Notes: generated by a model not told the origin, from the sequence alone. Positions 32,020 to 41,952 are shown, numbered from the stretch's first letter. The stretch is DNA of 64,000 nucleotides from Candidatus Pantoea gossypiicola (GCF_008632075.1 NZ_VWVM01000009.1:62001-126000); one strand, 5' to 3'. A program made the numbers and translations.

Positions 32020-32799
32020 TTATTCTGAAACGTTATCCTGTCCTGGCGCGGCGTTAAACTCAACCCGCGGCACCTCAGGAATGCGATCCTGCCAGCCAAA
32101 CTGGTTCATCAGGTTTTGCCAGACGCCATCCAGTCCGGCGCGGATCAGTAAAGGTTCGCCGGTCACCGGATGGGTGAGTGCCAGGCTGCTGGCGTGCAGC
32201 ATCAGCCGGTTAGCGCCAAAATGTTCGGCAGCACCCCGGTTCTGGCGCAAATCACCGTGCGCCGAATCGCCAATAATCGGATGACGCAGGTGCGACATAT
32301 GACGACGCAGCTGATGCTTACGACCGGTTTTAGGGGCCATTTCAACCAGGCTGTAACGCGATGTGGGATAGCGGCCAATGCCGACCGGCATCTCGACCGT
32401 CGCCAGTGACTGATAATCGGTGACGGCGGGCTGTGCGGTACGCGCTTCAGTGGCGTGCCTGTCAGCAATTTTATCCAGCTCTTCCACCAGCGGATAGTCG
32501 AGCGTTCCGCTGCTCTCCAGCCAGCCGCGTACGACAGCGTGATAGGTTTTCTGCATCTGGTGCTGTTCGAACTGCAGGGAAAGCAGACGGCCGACTTCGC
32601 TTGAAAGCCCCATCAGCAGTACGCCTGAGGTGGGTTTGTCCAGCCGATGCGCGGTAAACACATGCTGTCCAATCTGATCGCGAACGGTCTGCATCACAAA
32701 CACCGTTTCATGGCGATCCAGCCAGCTGCGATGAACCAGCCAGCCGCTGGGCTTGTTGACGGCAACCAGCCACTCATCCTGATAGAGTATCTCCAGCAT
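32020..32799 (-). CDS. truC: tRNA pseudouridine-65 synthase
   Basis: Makes pseudouridine 65 in the T stem of tRNA-Ile1 and tRNA-Asp. The 259-residue RluA-family protein has the catalytic HRLDKPTSG motif with Asp54 and the later PKTGRKHQLRRHM and HPIIGDSAHGD segments. Its ATG overlaps the yqcC stop by one base (TGATG), implying coupled translation. Confidence 0.96.
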   Translation of the reverse strand: MLEILYQDEWLVAVNKPSGWLVHRSWLDRHETVFVMQTVRDQIGQHVFTAHRLDKPTSGVLLMGLSSEVGRLLSLQFEQHQMQKTYHAVVRGWLESSGTLDYPLVEELDKIADRHATEARTAQPAVTDYQSLATVEMPVGIGRYPTSRYSLVEMAPKTGRKHQLRRHMSHLRHPIIGDSAHGDLRQNRGAAEHFGANRLMLHASSLALTHPVTGEPLLIRAGLDGVWQNLMNQFGWQDRIPEVPRVEFNAAPGQDNVSE

Positions 32800-33128
32800 C
32801 AGTGGGCTGCATCCTTCATCAACGCATCAAGCTGACGCAGGGTCAGTAGTAGCGGCGCAATGCCGGGCTGGTCAGGCACCAGCGCCACCTCGTAGTAGGG
32901 AGCAACGGCAAAGTTTTGCGGTAACGGATGCTGAGCCGCAATCAGGGCATGCATCCGCGGAAGCAGCACCCACTGGAGCCACTGCAGCGGCTCCAGCGTA
33001 TCCAGGCAAAAGGGTTCACGGCTCTCGAGCGCGTCTCCGGACGGAGGGGTACTCTGCCAGAGATGGTGCTCACGCATCACCGCTTCCAGTTGCTCCAGCC
33101 GTTGCGTAATCAATTGTTCAGGCGTCAT
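32799..33128 (-). CDS. yqcC: YqcC family protein (DUF446)
   Basis: The 109-residue product equals E. coli YqcC in length and shares DTLEPLQWLQWVLLPRMHAL and FAVAPYYEVAL. Function is not established. The ATG at 33126-33128 has a strong GGAGGTGGCGC ribosome site; an upstream in-frame ATG eight codons earlier is not needed. It heads the yqcC-truC-yqcA unit and follows csrB. Confidence 0.93.
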   Translation of the reverse strand: MTPEQLITQRLEQLEAVMREHHLWQSTPPSGDALESREPFCLDTLEPLQWLQWVLLPRMHALIAAQHPLPQNFAVAPYYEVALVPDQPGIAPLLLTLRQLDALMKDAAH

Positions 33129-33189
33129 GCGCCACCTCCTGCAAGCAGTCAAAAATGGGCGGCAAGCATATCACTTGTTGGCACAGGCA

Positions 33190-33505
33190 CAAAAAAAGGA
33201 GCACTGTATAAACAGTGCTCCCGGTTCGTTTGCAGCCATCCTGCTACGTTTGTGCTCCCTGCTCTTCCATGACAACTTGTCCAGTGCGAACTCCTGTCGC
33301 GCATCGTCCTGATGTATCCTTAGCATCCTGGCCCACCACCTCTTCTGAGGGGTTCTCATTCTCCATCCTGGAGGTGTCCCTTGCTCACGCCTGAGCGATC
33401 CTGTTTCATCCTGAAACCTTCCGTGTGCCGTAAGCTCCGTTACGTTCCTGCCTCATGGCTTATCATCATCCTGACGATATCTGTTTCCTGAGCATCCTGC
33501 AGTGC
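33190..33505 (-). ncRNA. csrB: CsrB small RNA, CsrA-sequestering
   Basis: Lies between yqcC and syd as in E. coli. On the minus strand it carries about 20 GGA triplets, many as CAGGATG in predicted hairpin loops, which bind CsrA dimers. The 3' end (GCAAACGAACCGGGAGCACTG and on) is nearly identical to E. coli CsrB. The 5' end near 33504 is estimated from a -10-like CAAAAT (33511-33516) with TTGTGC (33533-33538) 16 bp upstream. At about 315 nt it is shorter than the 369-nt E. coli RNA. BarA at 7866 is the sensor expected to activate it through UvrY. Confidence 0.93.
33191..33221 (-). terminator. csrB: csrB intrinsic terminator
   Basis: Arms 33198-33207 (GGAGCACTGT) and 33212-33221 pair perfectly around a 4-nt loop, with seven A on the plus strand (33191-33197), giving a U-run on the minus-strand RNA. 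It is the same terminator stem as E. coli csrB. Confidence 0.95.
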
Positions 33506-33672
33506 GAAACATTTTGACAGAACTCGTTACGCGCACAAGGTACTTACAGCGAAACTTTACGAAATGTGCTGCACAAATTCAGATTAACGCCATTAAGTTG
33601 ATGATTCACAATATTTTTACATCTGGGCCTTCCGGATGTCTTAATTTTTATATGGCGATCTCTCACAGTAGT

Positions 33673-33690
33673 TGTAAGAGATATCTCACA
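33673..33690. promoter_or_regulatory. UvrY/GacA-type palindrome upstream of csrB
   Basis: TGTAAGAGATATCTCACA matches the GacA/UvrY box TGTAAG-N6-CTTACA with one mismatch and is nearly palindromic. It lies about 175 bp upstream of the estimated csrB start, the distance seen for such boxes at Csr/Rsm RNA genes, and just beyond the syd stop. Confidence 0.78.
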
Positions 33691-33714
33691 AGCCAGGCGG
33701 CAAATAACTGCAAT

Positions 33715-34263
33715 TCAGATGATAACCGGTTGTAATGACTTAAGAAATATCTCAAGACTATCTGCCAGGACCACACGCTGTTTACGACCAGGCTGCTCCA
33801 GGATCACTTCACCGCTGAGATTAGACAGAGAGATGATCTCTTCCTCTGAATCGGTGGTGGCAATAAACAGCGTAGGCGACTGTCGGAGGCGGCGCTGCAT
33901 CACCAGATGCCCAATCAGATTCTCCTGTAACCGCAGGAAATCCTCCTCGCTCCACACCTGTAAAAGAGTCAGCTGATTCTCACCAAAACGGGCCTGCATA
34001 TCGCCGGCAAACTGCGTGGTATAAAATTCCGTGATCGGCGGCTGAAGCTGGATGTCGACCGCCCGCTCAACCGCATCTAGGGTCGGTGGCAGACTAAACG
34101 GCTGCGGCTGCCAGACGACCTGCTGCTCGCGTTCTTCCAGTGCACAGGGCGAGGGGACGCCATAGAGATCGCCGCTGGCCGGCGCATGCCCGGCCTGCTG
34201 AAGCCAGTGCTGACAGTATCGGGTGGTAAAATCGCGCAACGCGGCGGCAGTTTGCTGCATCAT
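33715..34263 (-). CDS. syd: SecY-interacting protein Syd
   Basis: Peripheral inner-membrane protein that binds SecY and helps remove faulty translocons. The 182-residue product follows E. coli Syd (181): DFTTRYCQHW, ELYGVPSPC-like LYGVPSPCALE, WQPQPF, FYTTQFAGDMQARFG and SEEDFLRLQENLIGHLVMQ. Two adjacent ATG codons (34263 and 34260) could serve as start. It is divergent from queF across 62 bp. Confidence 0.95.
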   Translation of the reverse strand: MMQQTAAALRDFTTRYCQHWLQQAGHAPASGDLYGVPSPCALEEREQQVVWQPQPFSLPPTLDAVERAVDIQLQPPITEFYTTQFAGDMQARFGENQLTLLQVWSEEDFLRLQENLIGHLVMQRRLRQSPTLFIATTDSEEEIISLSNLSGEVILEQPGRKQRVVLADSLEIFLKSLQPVII

Positions 34264-34325
34264 TCATATTCTCACTTCTGATAGGTTACACTTAGCCACT
34301 TTGATTAATTTTGGTGGTAACCGCA

Positions 34326-35171
34326 ATGACTACGCATGAACAGGATCAGGCGCTCAGTAACCTGACGCTGGGCAAACCCACAGCCTATCACGATCGGTAT
34401 GACAACAGCTTACTACAGGCGGTGCCGCGCAGCCTGAACCGGGAACCGCTTGGCCTGTTTCCCGACAGTCTGCCCTTTACCGGCAGCGATATCTGGACCC
34501 TGTATGAACTCTCGTGGCTAAACAGCAAAGGTCTGCCACAGGTTGCCGTTGGCGAAGTGGTGCTGGATGCGCAGAGCCGCAATCTTATTGAGTCGAAAAG
34601 CTTCAAGCTCTACCTGAACAGTTTCAATCAGACCCGCTTTGCCGACTGGGGTGAGGTTCGCCAGACGCTGGAGCGGGATCTGAGTGCCTGTGCTGAAGGG
34701 GAAGCGCGGGTCGCGCTGTTCCGACTCAATGAAATAGAAGGCCAGCCGATTGGTCATTTTGAGGGTTGCTGTATTGATGAGCAGGATATCGCCATCGAGG
34801 ATTATCGCTTCAATGCTGACTATCTGGCTGATGCCGCAGGCAGCGAAATCGTTGAAGAGACGCTGGTCAGCCATCTGCTCAAGTCGAACTGCCTGATTAC
34901 CAACCAGCCCGACTGGGGATCGGTCATGATCCGCTATAAAGGCCCGCGCATCGCACGTGAAGCACTGCTGCGCTATCTGGTCTCATTCCGCCAGCACAAC
35001 GAATTTCATGAGCAGTGTGTTGAGCGCATCTTTAATGATGTGATGCGATTCTGCCAGCCGGAAGCGCTGACGGTCTATGCGCGCTACACCCGACGTGGTG
35101 GGCTGGATATTAACCCGTGGCGCACCAATGTGCCCTTCTCGCCCGGTTTTTCGCGGCTGGTCCGTCAGTAG
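34326..35171 (+). CDS. queF: NADPH-dependent 7-cyano-7-deazaguanine reductase
   Basis: Reduces preQ0 to preQ1 in queuosine synthesis for tRNA. The 281-residue product is the long, YqfA-like tandem T-fold form of QueF. The catalytic Cys189 ([13 protein letters not shown]) and nearby Asp196 are present, as are [15 protein letters not shown] and the substrate-binding [15 protein letters not shown]. The ATG at 34326 has GGTGG 8 nt upstream; a TTG five codons earlier in frame is not supported. Confidence 0.97.
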   Translation: MTTHEQDQALSNLTLGKPTAYHDRYDNSLLQAVPRSLNREPLGLFPDSLPFTGSDIWTLYELSWLNSKGLPQVAVGEVVLDAQSRNLIESKSFKLYLNSFNQTRFADWGEVRQTLERDLSACAEGEARVALFRLNEIEGQPIGHFEGCCIDEQDIAIEDYRFNADYLADAAGSEIVEETLVSHLLKSNCLITNQPDWGSVMIRYKGPRIAREALLRYLVSFRQHNEFHEQCVERIFNDVMRFCQPEALTVYARYTRRGGLDINPWRTNVPFSPGFSRLVRQ

Positions 35172-35254
35172 TTTGCGAGGCTTCTCTCAGGCTGGGTGGC
35201 ATAAGCGCAGTTCCGCTTGAGCTGTGCGGGCCGACAAGGCTACTCTGGTGAAGG

Positions 35255-35274
35255 CGGCAACCTGCGGGTTGCCG
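35255..35274 (+). other. Hairpin in the queF-ppnN gap
   Basis: Arms 35255-35262 (CGGCAACC) and 35267-35274 pair perfectly around TGCG. A short T-run starts 9 nt later, too far for a standard terminator. It may be a weak queF terminator or part of the ppnN leader. Confidence 0.5.
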
Positions 35275-35340
35275 ACCAGGGATTTTCGTCACTGCCGTTG
35301 CAGTGCCAACACGCACCCAGGCGGGTGTAAAGGAGTTCAT

Positions 35341-36705
35341 TTGATTACCCATATCAGCCCACTTGGCTCAATGGATCTGCTCTCGCAGCTGGAAGTCGAC
35401 ATGCTCAAGCGCACAGCCAGCAGCGACCTTTATCAGCTGTTTCGCAATTGCTCTCTGGCCGTGCTTAACTCCGGCAGCCAGACTGACAGCAGCCACGAAT
35501 TGCTCTCCCGCTTTGAGAACTTCGACATCAACGTGCTGCGCCAGGAGCGCGGCGTCAAACTGGAACTGATCAATCCGCCGGAAGAGGCGTTCGTGGATGG
35601 CCGCATTATTCGCTCACTACAGGCTAACCTGTTTGCGGTATTGCGTGACATCCTGTTTGTCAGCGGCCAGCTCAACATACCGGGCCGGTTAAGCGCAGCC
35701 GAAGAGAATGATTCTGCCACCATCACCAACACGGTATTTTCCATTCTGCGTAATGCGCGGGCTCTGCACATCGGCGAGTATCCCAACACCGTAGTCTGCT
35801 GGGGTGGTCACTCAATCAACGCCGTTGAGTATCAGTATTGCCGCAATGTCGGTACGCAGCTTGGACTGCGTGAACTGAATATCTGTACCGGCTGCGGGCC
35901 AGGCGTGATGGAAGCGCCGATGAAAGGCGCAGCAGTTGGCCATGCTCAGCAGCGCTATCGCGACAGCCGCTTTATCGGCCTCACCGAACCCTCAATTATT
36001 GCAGCTGAACCGCCGAATCCACTGGTGAATGAGCTGATCATCATGCCGGACATTGAAAAACGTCTGGAAGCGTTTGTGCGTATCGCTCATGGCATCATCA
36101 TTTTCCCGGGCGGCGTTGGTACGGCTGAAGAGCTACTCTATCTGCTGGGCATCCTGATGAATCCGCAGAACAACGACCAGGTATTGCCGCTGATTCTGAC
36201 CGGCCCGGAAGAGAGTGCCGATTACTTCCGCGTTCTGGATGATTTCATCGTGAACACCCTGGGTGAGCAGGCGCGTAAGCATTATCAGATCATCATTAAC
36301 GATGCAGCAGAAGTGGCACGTCTGATGAAGAAAGCGATGCCGCAGGTGAAAGAGAACCGTCGTGAAACCGGCGATGCGTACAGCTTTAACTGGTCGATTC
36401 GCATTGAGCCCGATCTGCAGGTGCCGTTCATGCCAACGCATGAAAATATGGCCAACCTCAATCTTTATACCAATCAGCCTCCCGAGAAGCTGGCTGCCGA
36501 CCTGCGCCGTGCCTTCTCAGGTATCGTCGCCGGTAATGTCAAAGAGATGGGCATCCGCGAAATCCGCGAGAAGGGACGCTACAAACTGCATGGCGATCCC
36601 GACATCATGCACCGCATGGATGAGCTGCTACAGGGATTCGTTGCCCAGCAACGCATGAAACTGCCTGGCACTGCCTACATCCCCTGCTACGAAATTATCA
36701 AATAA
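35341..36705 (+). CDS. ppnN: Pyrimidine/purine-5'-nucleotide nucleosidase PpnN
   Basis: Hydrolyses nucleoside 5'-monophosphates to base and ribose 5-phosphate; the E. coli enzyme is activated by (p)ppGpp. The 454-residue product matches E. coli YgdH in length, with an N-terminal regulatory part and the LOG-like Rossmann core ([47 protein letters not shown]). The start is TTG at 35341: it gives the family N-terminus [12 protein letters not shown] and has AAAGGAG at ideal spacing. The frame is open 39 codons further upstream without support. Confidence 0.96.
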   Translation: MITHISPLGSMDLLSQLEVDMLKRTASSDLYQLFRNCSLAVLNSGSQTDSSHELLSRFENFDINVLRQERGVKLELINPPEEAFVDGRIIRSLQANLFAVLRDILFVSGQLNIPGRLSAAEENDSATITNTVFSILRNARALHIGEYPNTVVCWGGHSINAVEYQYCRNVGTQLGLRELNICTGCGPGVMEAPMKGAAVGHAQQRYRDSRFIGLTEPSIIAAEPPNPLVNELIIMPDIEKRLEAFVRIAHGIIIFPGGVGTAEELLYLLGILMNPQNNDQVLPLILTGPEESADYFRVLDDFIVNTLGEQARKHYQIIINDAAEVARLMKKAMPQVKENRRETGDAYSFNWSIRIEPDLQVPFMPTHENMANLNLYTNQPPEKLAADLRRAFSGIVAGNVKEMGIREIREKGRYKLHGDPDIMHRMDELLQGFVAQQRMKLPGTAYIPCYEIIK

Positions 36706-36739
36706 ACCAGGAGGCAGCCCCCGGGCTGCCCATACGCTC

Positions 36740-37495
36740 ATGGCTCTTCATCTTGTTATTGTTGACGCGCTGAATCTGATTCGCCGTCTGCATGCGGTAC
36801 AAGGCTCCCCCTGTGTCGACGGCTGCGTAGCTGCGCTGCGCCAGATTCTGGGCCACGCCCGTCCGACTCATGCTGTGGCGGTTTTTGATGGCGAAGCACG
36901 TCATCAGGGCTGGCGACATCAGCTGCTGCCCGATTACAAAAGCGGTCGCCCGCCGATGCCAGACGATTTACAGGCAGAGATGCCGGCATTGCAGGAGGCT
37001 TTTCGTTCGGCAGGCGTAAGCTGCTGGATAGCGGGCGAGGATGAGGCAGATGATCTGGCGGCGACGCTGGCGGTGAAAATGGCTCAGGCCGGACATCAGG
37101 CCACCATCGTGTCCACCGACAAAGGCTACTGTCAGCTGCTGGCCCCCGAAATCCGCATCCGCGACTACTTTCAGAAACGCTGGCTCGATCTGCCTTTTAT
37201 CGAAGTTGAATTTGGTGTGGCCCCCCGGTTACTCCCCGACTACTGGGGGTTGTGCGGCATCAGCAGCAGTAAAATTCCAGGCATTACCGGCATCGGCCCC
37301 AAAAGCGCGAAACAGCTGCTGGCAGAGTTTCATACGCTTGAAGGGATCTATCAGCAACTGGATAAGGTACCCGCCAGATGGCAGGAAAAGCTTGCTGAAG
37401 GCCAGCAGATGGCTGAGATCAGCCGTCAGGTGGCTACGCTGAAGCGGGATCTGGAATTGCAGGGCAATCTGAATACGCTGCGTTACACCGGCTGA
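36740..37495 (+). CDS. xni: Flap endonuclease Xni (ExoIX)
   Basis: Structure-specific 5' nuclease related to the 5' domain of DNA polymerase I. The 251-residue product follows E. coli Xni: [57 protein letters not shown] and the H3TH region [22 protein letters not shown]. It is 34 bp after ppnN; sdaC and sdaB, which lie between these genes in E. coli, are absent. It converges with rlmM. Confidence 0.96.
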   Translation: MALHLVIVDALNLIRRLHAVQGSPCVDGCVAALRQILGHARPTHAVAVFDGEARHQGWRHQLLPDYKSGRPPMPDDLQAEMPALQEAFRSAGVSCWIAGEDEADDLAATLAVKMAQAGHQATIVSTDKGYCQLLAPEIRIRDYFQKRWLDLPFIEVEFGVAPRLLPDYWGLCGISSSKIPGITGIGPKSAKQLLAEFHTLEGIYQQLDKVPARWQEKLAEGQQMAEISRQVATLKRDLELQGNLNTLRYTG

Positions 37496-37519
37496 GTGCA
37501 GCTTCACTCAGCCCGGCGA

Positions 37520-38620
37520 TTAACGTTCGTCGCGACGACCACCGGTCGCTGCCCAGATACGGCGCACATGAACCGTCACCTCTTCGCGGTCATGATAGAG
37601 CTGGCGGGCGCGAATCTGCACATTGATGCCATTCTCATCAAAGCGCTCCTGCATCATGGCCAGATTCTGCGTGACCTCTTCATAACGCTTTTTCATCGGC
37701 AATTTGAGGTTGAAGATCGCTTCACGACACCAGCCGTTAACCAGCCAGTCGGTCATCAGGTTAGCCACGCGCACCGGCTTCTCCACCATGTCACATACCA
37801 GCCAGCTGATGTTGGTGCGTGGCGGACGGAATTTAAACCCATCAGCTTTCTCGTGCATCACCTGGCCGGTATCCATCAGGCTCGGGGCCATCGGTCCGTT
37901 GTCCACTGCATAAACCATCATGCTGCGCTGGACCAGCTGCCAGGTCCAGCCGCCCGGGCAGGCTCCGAGATCCACGGCGTACATGCCGCTGGCTAAACGC
38001 TCATCCCACTCATCCGCAGGAATAAAGACGTGGAACGCCTCTTCCAGCTTAAGTGTGGAACGGCTTGGCGCATCGGAAGGAAATTTAAGGCGTGGGATAC
38101 CCATGTAAAACGGCGAGCTGTTCTCCCGGATGGAGTAGCCGACGTAGCAGGTGCCTGGCGCGATGAAAAACACATGAACAACCGGGCGTTTCGAACTTTC
38201 ATAATTCAGCAGAATCTTGCTTTCACGCAGTGCTGAACGCAGCGGCACGGTGAACTTGCGGCAGAATTTGGTCAGCTCTTTCGCTTCGTTAGTGTCAGGC
38301 ACTTCCACACGCAGTTCGCCGCCCTTCTCCACCACGCCAGTCAGCATGCCGACAATCGGGGTGATGCGATCTTCCTGCGGCAGGTCACGCAGCATTTCGC
38401 CCACGACCAGTATCTGACGGGCAAAGATCAGCTCGTCAAACGGTAACTCACGCGCCAGACGCTCAGCATCTTCAAACTGATAGCACTCAAACAGCACGTA
38501 GCCGGAGTCATCTTTAACCCGCGGAAAGCCGTAGATTTCACGTTCAGCCGCTTTGGCGCTGATTTCCGCCGCACACTCTTTTTCAAAACCGGGACGACAA
38601 TAGAGTAAAACTTTATTCAT
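37520..38620 (-). CDS. rlmM: 23S rRNA (cytidine-2498) 2'-O-methyltransferase
   Basis: Methylates C2498 in the peptidyl-transferase region of 23S rRNA. The 366-residue product equals E. coli RlmM in length, with an N-terminal THUMP-like domain and a Rossmann methyltransferase with [17 protein letters not shown] and the Lys-Asp-Lys-Glu set including [13 protein letters not shown]. The ATG at 38618-38620 overlaps the end of ygdD by 8 nt (ATGAATAA). The upstream 12 open codons are part of ygdD. Confidence 0.97.
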   Translation of the reverse strand: MNKVLLYCRPGFEKECAAEISAKAAEREIYGFPRVKDDSGYVLFECYQFEDAERLARELPFDELIFARQILVVGEMLRDLPQEDRITPIVGMLTGVVEKGGELRVEVPDTNEAKELTKFCRKFTVPLRSALRESKILLNYESSKRPVVHVFFIAPGTCYVGYSIRENSSPFYMGIPRLKFPSDAPSRSTLKLEEAFHVFIPADEWDERLASGMYAVDLGACPGGWTWQLVQRSMMVYAVDNGPMAPSLMDTGQVMHEKADGFKFRPPRTNISWLVCDMVEKPVRVANLMTDWLVNGWCREAIFNLKLPMKKRYEEVTQNLAMMQERFDENGINVQIRARQLYHDREEVTVHVRRIWAATGGRRDER

Positions 38621-39008
38621 GGCGTTCTGCCTTTCGTTTAAGACGCAGCGCGCCAATCAACATCAATAACCAACCGGCGAGGAAACAGACCCCGCCCACC
38701 GGTGTGATAAAAACCCAAAACTTCAGATGTGACAGCGCCAGACAATAGAGGCTGCCACTAAACAACACGGTGCCGAGCGCCATCAGCGCACTGCTCCAGT
38801 AAAACCAGATATTGGCGCGGCGTAACATCGCGGCACCCAGTCCCATCACCGCTAACGTGTGATAAGCCTGATATTCCAGCCCGGTGTGAATCCAGGCCAT
38901 TTCAGCAGCACCCAGCGACTGACTTAAAACGTGGGCACCAAATGCACCAAAAGCCACCAGCAGAAATCCGCTGATAGCCGCAAAAACAAACATGGCACGA
39001 CTGGACAT
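38613..39008 (-). CDS. ygdD: DUF423 inner-membrane protein YgdD
   Basis: The 131-residue membrane protein has four hydrophobic segments, with [20 protein letters not shown] and [20 protein letters not shown] followed by [11 protein letters not shown] conserved with E. coli YgdD. Function unknown. It lies between gcvA and rlmM on the minus strand, 50 bp after gcvA. Confidence 0.94.
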   Translation of the reverse strand: MSSRAMFVFAAISGFLLVAFGAFGAHVLSQSLGAAEMAWIHTGLEYQAYHTLAVMGLGAAMLRRANIWFYWSSALMALGTVLFSGSLYCLALSHLKFWVFITPVGGVCFLAGWLLMLIGALRLKRKAERHE

Positions 39009-39058
39009 TAACCGATCCTCAGAGTGCTTTTGCATCGTAATGCAAATAAATCAATATG

Positions 39059-39976
39059 TTATTGTTGATAGCGAAAGCGGAATTTTTCTTGTTCGGTTGC
39101 AGCTTTTTCCAGGATCCACTGTCGGAAGGCGGCTATTTTACCCAGTTCTGCCTGACTGTCATGACAAACCAGATAAAAAGCGTTTTTACTGACTAATACA
39201 TCATTAAACGGACAGATTAATCGCCCGGCCTCTATTTCGCTCTGCGCCATGACGTTGTTGGCCAGCGCCACGCCCTGACCATGAATCGCCGCCTGCAACA
39301 CCATGGCGCTGTGGCTGAAGATCGGCCCCTGCTGAACATTTATATGCTGCAGGCCCAGCTGGCGGATATACGATTGCCAGTCACGGCGGGAGGCGTCATG
39401 CAGCAGGGTAAAGCGCGAGAGATCTACCGGCGTTTTCAGCGGATTATCGCCGGTCATCAGTGATGGCGAACAGACCGGCAGCAGATATTCAGCATAGAGT
39501 TTCTCAACCCGCAGGCCGGGCCAGTTGCCGCGTCCATAGAAAATTGCCACGTCGACATCGTCGGCCAGTTTCTCTTCATCGCGGTCAACAGCCTGGATAC
39601 GCACATCGATCCCCGGATAAGCCATATTAAAGCTGGAGAGGCGGGGAACCAGCCACTGAATAGCAAAGCTTGGCAGTAAACTGACGGTCAGCGCTCCCTT
39701 GGCACTGCGCGCCTGCAGTTTGCGGGTCGCTTCGTTAAGTGCCGAGAAAATCTCTTTGATATCGAGATAGTAGCTTTGCCCTTCTTCAGTCAGTAACAGC
39801 GAACGATTCCTCCGGCGAAACAGCTTTAAACCCAGAAAATCTTCCAGAGATTTAATCTGATGGCTTACGGCAGCCTGGGTGACAAACAGCTCTTCAGCGG
39901 CTTTAGTAAAGCTTAAATGGCGCGCAGCGGCATCAAAAACCCGCAGTGCGTTAAGAGGAGGAAGGCGTTTCGACAT
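39059..39976 (-). CDS. gcvA: Glycine cleavage system regulator GcvA
   Basis: LysR-family regulator that activates or represses gcvTHP and activates gcvB according to glycine and purine supply. The 305-residue product equals E. coli GcvA, beginning MSKRLPPLNALRVFDAAARH with the helix-turn-helix SFTKAAEELFVTQAAVSHQI. The effector domain includes LLPSFAIQWLVPRL and the HGQGVALANNVMAQ loop. The start at 39974-39976 is chosen over one 15 codons upstream by family match. It is divergent from gcvB across 128 bp. Confidence 0.97.
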   Translation of the reverse strand: MSKRLPPLNALRVFDAAARHLSFTKAAEELFVTQAAVSHQIKSLEDFLGLKLFRRRNRSLLLTEEGQSYYLDIKEIFSALNEATRKLQARSAKGALTVSLLPSFAIQWLVPRLSSFNMAYPGIDVRIQAVDRDEEKLADDVDVAIFYGRGNWPGLRVEKLYAEYLLPVCSPSLMTGDNPLKTPVDLSRFTLLHDASRRDWQSYIRQLGLQHINVQQGPIFSHSAMVLQAAIHGQGVALANNVMAQSEIEAGRLICPFNDVLVSKNAFYLVCHDSQAELGKIAAFRQWILEKAATEQEKFRFRYQQ

Positions 39977-40069
39977 GGTTTTCCGTATCCGGATCGGCGA
40001 AAAATACGCAGGCTTATACAAAGCGTTTACGTATTAGAATTTTTAATCCGAGGCATTATAATTTGTCCG

Positions 40070-40098
40070 TTGAGGAACCTCCAGCAAATACCTATAGT
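40070..40098 (+). promoter_or_regulatory. gcvB promoter
   Basis: TTGAGG (40070-40075) and TATAGT (40093-40098) are separated by 17 bp and place the start at 40105, where the conserved gcvB sequence begins. GcvA/GcvR control is expected from the divergent gene. Confidence 0.85.
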
Positions 40099-40104
40099 TG
40101 CCGC

Positions 40105-40305
40105 ACTTCCTGAGCCGGAACGAAAAGTTTTTAGATTTGTGAGTGAGTTCGCAGATTTTCTGAAAGCTTTTGGCTTGTGGTCGTGATGTTGTGTTTGCAA
40201 TTTTTGATCCGACGATTGCGGATCGAACTCTTAATTCCTGTAGATTTACCCTGTCTGTCCATAGTGATTTTTAAATAGCACCGCAAATTGCGGTGCTTTT
40301 TTTTT
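40105..40305 (+). ncRNA. gcvB: GcvB small RNA
   Basis: Hfq-dependent RNA repressing many amino-acid and peptide transport mRNAs. The 5' end ACTTCCTGAGCCGGAACGAA is identical to E. coli GcvB. The GU-rich seed region R1 (GTGATGTTGTGTTTGCAAT, about 40184-40203) is present but shorter, lacking one GTTGT repeat. The R2 seed region (CCCTGTCTGTCC, 40249-40260) is intact. The terminator stem AGCACCGCA/TGCGGTGCT (40278-40298) is followed by nine T. The total is about 201 nt. It lies between gcvA and ygdI as in other enterobacteria. Confidence 0.96.
40278..40305 (+). terminator. gcvB: gcvB intrinsic terminator
   Basis: A 9-bp stem with a 3-nt loop (40278-40298) runs into a T tract ending at 40305. It ends 6 bp before the ygdI stop, so it may also affect convergent ygdI. 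Confidence 0.95.
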
Positions 40306-40310
40306 GCTGC

Positions 40311-40532
40311 TTACTTTGACTCGACCATTTCTTTGACATCAGAGCGATTAATCTGCTGCTCGTTGCCATTCGCATCTTTATAGCTGATCATGCCGGTATC
40401 GTTATCAACTTTAGGCTTGCCGGCAGCCACAATGGTGCGACCATCGTTGGTATGCATAACATAATTGCTTGAACAGGCACTCAGGGTAAAAGCCAGAGTA
40501 CACACGGCCAGTAGTGCGGTAAGTTTTTTCAT
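40311..40532 (-). CDS. ygdI: Small lipoprotein YgdI (DUF903)
   Basis: The 73-residue product has a lipoprotein signal with lipobox LSAC and acylated Cys20; serine at +2 predicts outer-membrane sorting. The mature part has the YgdI/YgdR SH3-like sequence YVMHTNDGRTIVAAGKPKVD and SYKDANGNEQQIN. Function unknown. AAGGAGATAG precedes the ATG. Converges with gcvB. Confidence 0.94.
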   Translation of the reverse strand: MKKLTALLAVCTLAFTLSACSSNYVMHTNDGRTIVAAGKPKVDNDTGMISYKDANGNEQQINRSDVKEMVESK

Positions 40533-40741
40533 CTGCTATCTCCTTGTAGATTGATTGCATCAAACCACCCGCGTTACGCTAACCAGAGGCAGCCGATAAG
40601 TGAGATCGACTATTAAACGTCCGATCGTTGTGCGGGTTTGGTTCAAACCTTGCAATATTCAGCATAACGCGCTTTTCCAGCTTTGCCAGACGCAGACCAT
40701 TCTTTCAGTGTGGTCCTAATTTTTCTTATCATGGACCCGGC

Positions 40742-41950
40742 ATGACCGCATTTAATCCCACCGCATTCCGCCAGCAGTTTCCCGCGCTCGCCGACGCCGG
40801 CGTCTATCTCGACAGCGCCGCGACCACGCTGAAGCCGCAGGCCGTTATTGACAGCACCCAGCAGTTTTACAGCCTCAGTGCGGGTACGGTTCATCGCAGC
40901 CAGTTTGCCGCCGCCCAGGCCTTAACCCAGCGCTATGAGCAGGCGCGCAATCAGGTTGCCCGCTGGGTTAACGCCGCGGACGATCGTGAGATTGTCTGGA
41001 CGCGCGGCACCACCGAAGCGATAAACCTGGTGGCGAACAGCTGGCTGCGTCCGCGCCTGCAGCCCGGTGATGAGATCGTGGTGAGTGAGGCTGAGCACCA
41101 CGCCAACCTGGTCCCCTGGCTGATGGCTGCGCAGGCGTGTGGTGCCCGCGTCGTAAAATGGCCGTTAGGACCCGATCGTCTGCCCGATATCAGCCTGTTA
41201 CCCGCTCTGCTCAACAGCCGTACCCGCCTGCTGGCTGTGGGTCAGATGTCGAATGTCACCGGTGGATGCCCCGATCTTGCTCAGGCGATCCCGCTGGCAC
41301 ATGCCGTGGGGGCGAAAGTAATGGTAGATGGCGCGCAGGGTGTGGTGCACTGTCCGCCTGACGTACAGGCGCTGGATATCGACTTTTACGCTTTTTCCGG
41401 CCATAAAATTTACGGCCCGATGGGCATTGGCGCGTTATATGGCAAAGCGGAACTGCTGGAGGCGATGACGCCCTGGCAGGGTGGCGGTAAGATGATCACG
41501 GATGTCGACTTCAATGGTTTCACGCCGCAGCCGATACCGTGGCGTTTTGAAGCCGGCACCCCGAACGTGGCTGGCGTGGTGGGATTGAGTGCGGCACTGA
41601 GCTGGCTGACGCAGTACGATCTGCCCGAAGCCGAGCGCTGGAGTCAGCAGCTTGCCTCGCTGGCGGAAGAGCAACTGGCAGAACTGCCCGGCTTTCGCAG
41701 TTTCCGCTGTGGCAATGCCAGCCTGCTGGCCTTTGAATTTGCTGACCTGCATCACAGCGATCTGGTGACGCTGCTGGCTGAGCAGGGAATCGCCCTGCGC
41801 GCTGGTCAGCACTGTGCGCAGCCCTTGCTGGCGGCGCTGGGCGTCAGTGGCACGCTGCGCGCCTCTTTTGCACCCTATAATAATCTGCAGGATGTTGATG
41901 CGCTGGTGCGCGCCATGAAGAGCGCCATCGCGCTGTTATCGGAGTTTTGA
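40742..41950 (+). CDS. csdA: Cysteine desulfurase CsdA
   Basis: Takes sulfur from cysteine (or sulfinate from cysteine sulfinate) and passes it to CsdE. The 402-residue class V aminotransferase-fold protein has the PLP lysine Lys222 (FSGHKIYGP), [12 protein letters not shown] and the persulfide-forming Cys358 ([10 protein letters not shown]). The ATG at 40742 gives the family N-terminus; the frame is open 38 codons upstream. csdE follows within a few bases. Confidence 0.97.
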   Translation: MTAFNPTAFRQQFPALADAGVYLDSAATTLKPQAVIDSTQQFYSLSAGTVHRSQFAAAQALTQRYEQARNQVARWVNAADDREIVWTRGTTEAINLVANSWLRPRLQPGDEIVVSEAEHHANLVPWLMAAQACGARVVKWPLGPDRLPDISLLPALLNSRTRLLAVGQMSNVTGGCPDLAQAIPLAHAVGAKVMVDGAQGVVHCPPDVQALDIDFYAFSGHKIYGPMGIGALYGKAELLEAMTPWQGGGKMITDVDFNGFTPQPIPWRFEAGTPNVAGVVGLSAALSWLTQYDLPEAERWSQQLASLAEEQLAELPGFRSFRCGNASLLAFEFADLHHSDLVTLLAEQGIALRAGQHCAQPLLAALGVSGTLRASFAPYNNLQDVDALVRAMKSAIALLSEF

Positions 41951-41952
41951 TT

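Noticed and set aside
33171..33359. Small open frames in the yqcC-syd gap
   Set aside because: The region is the csrB RNA gene, with repeated GGA motifs and the csrB terminator.
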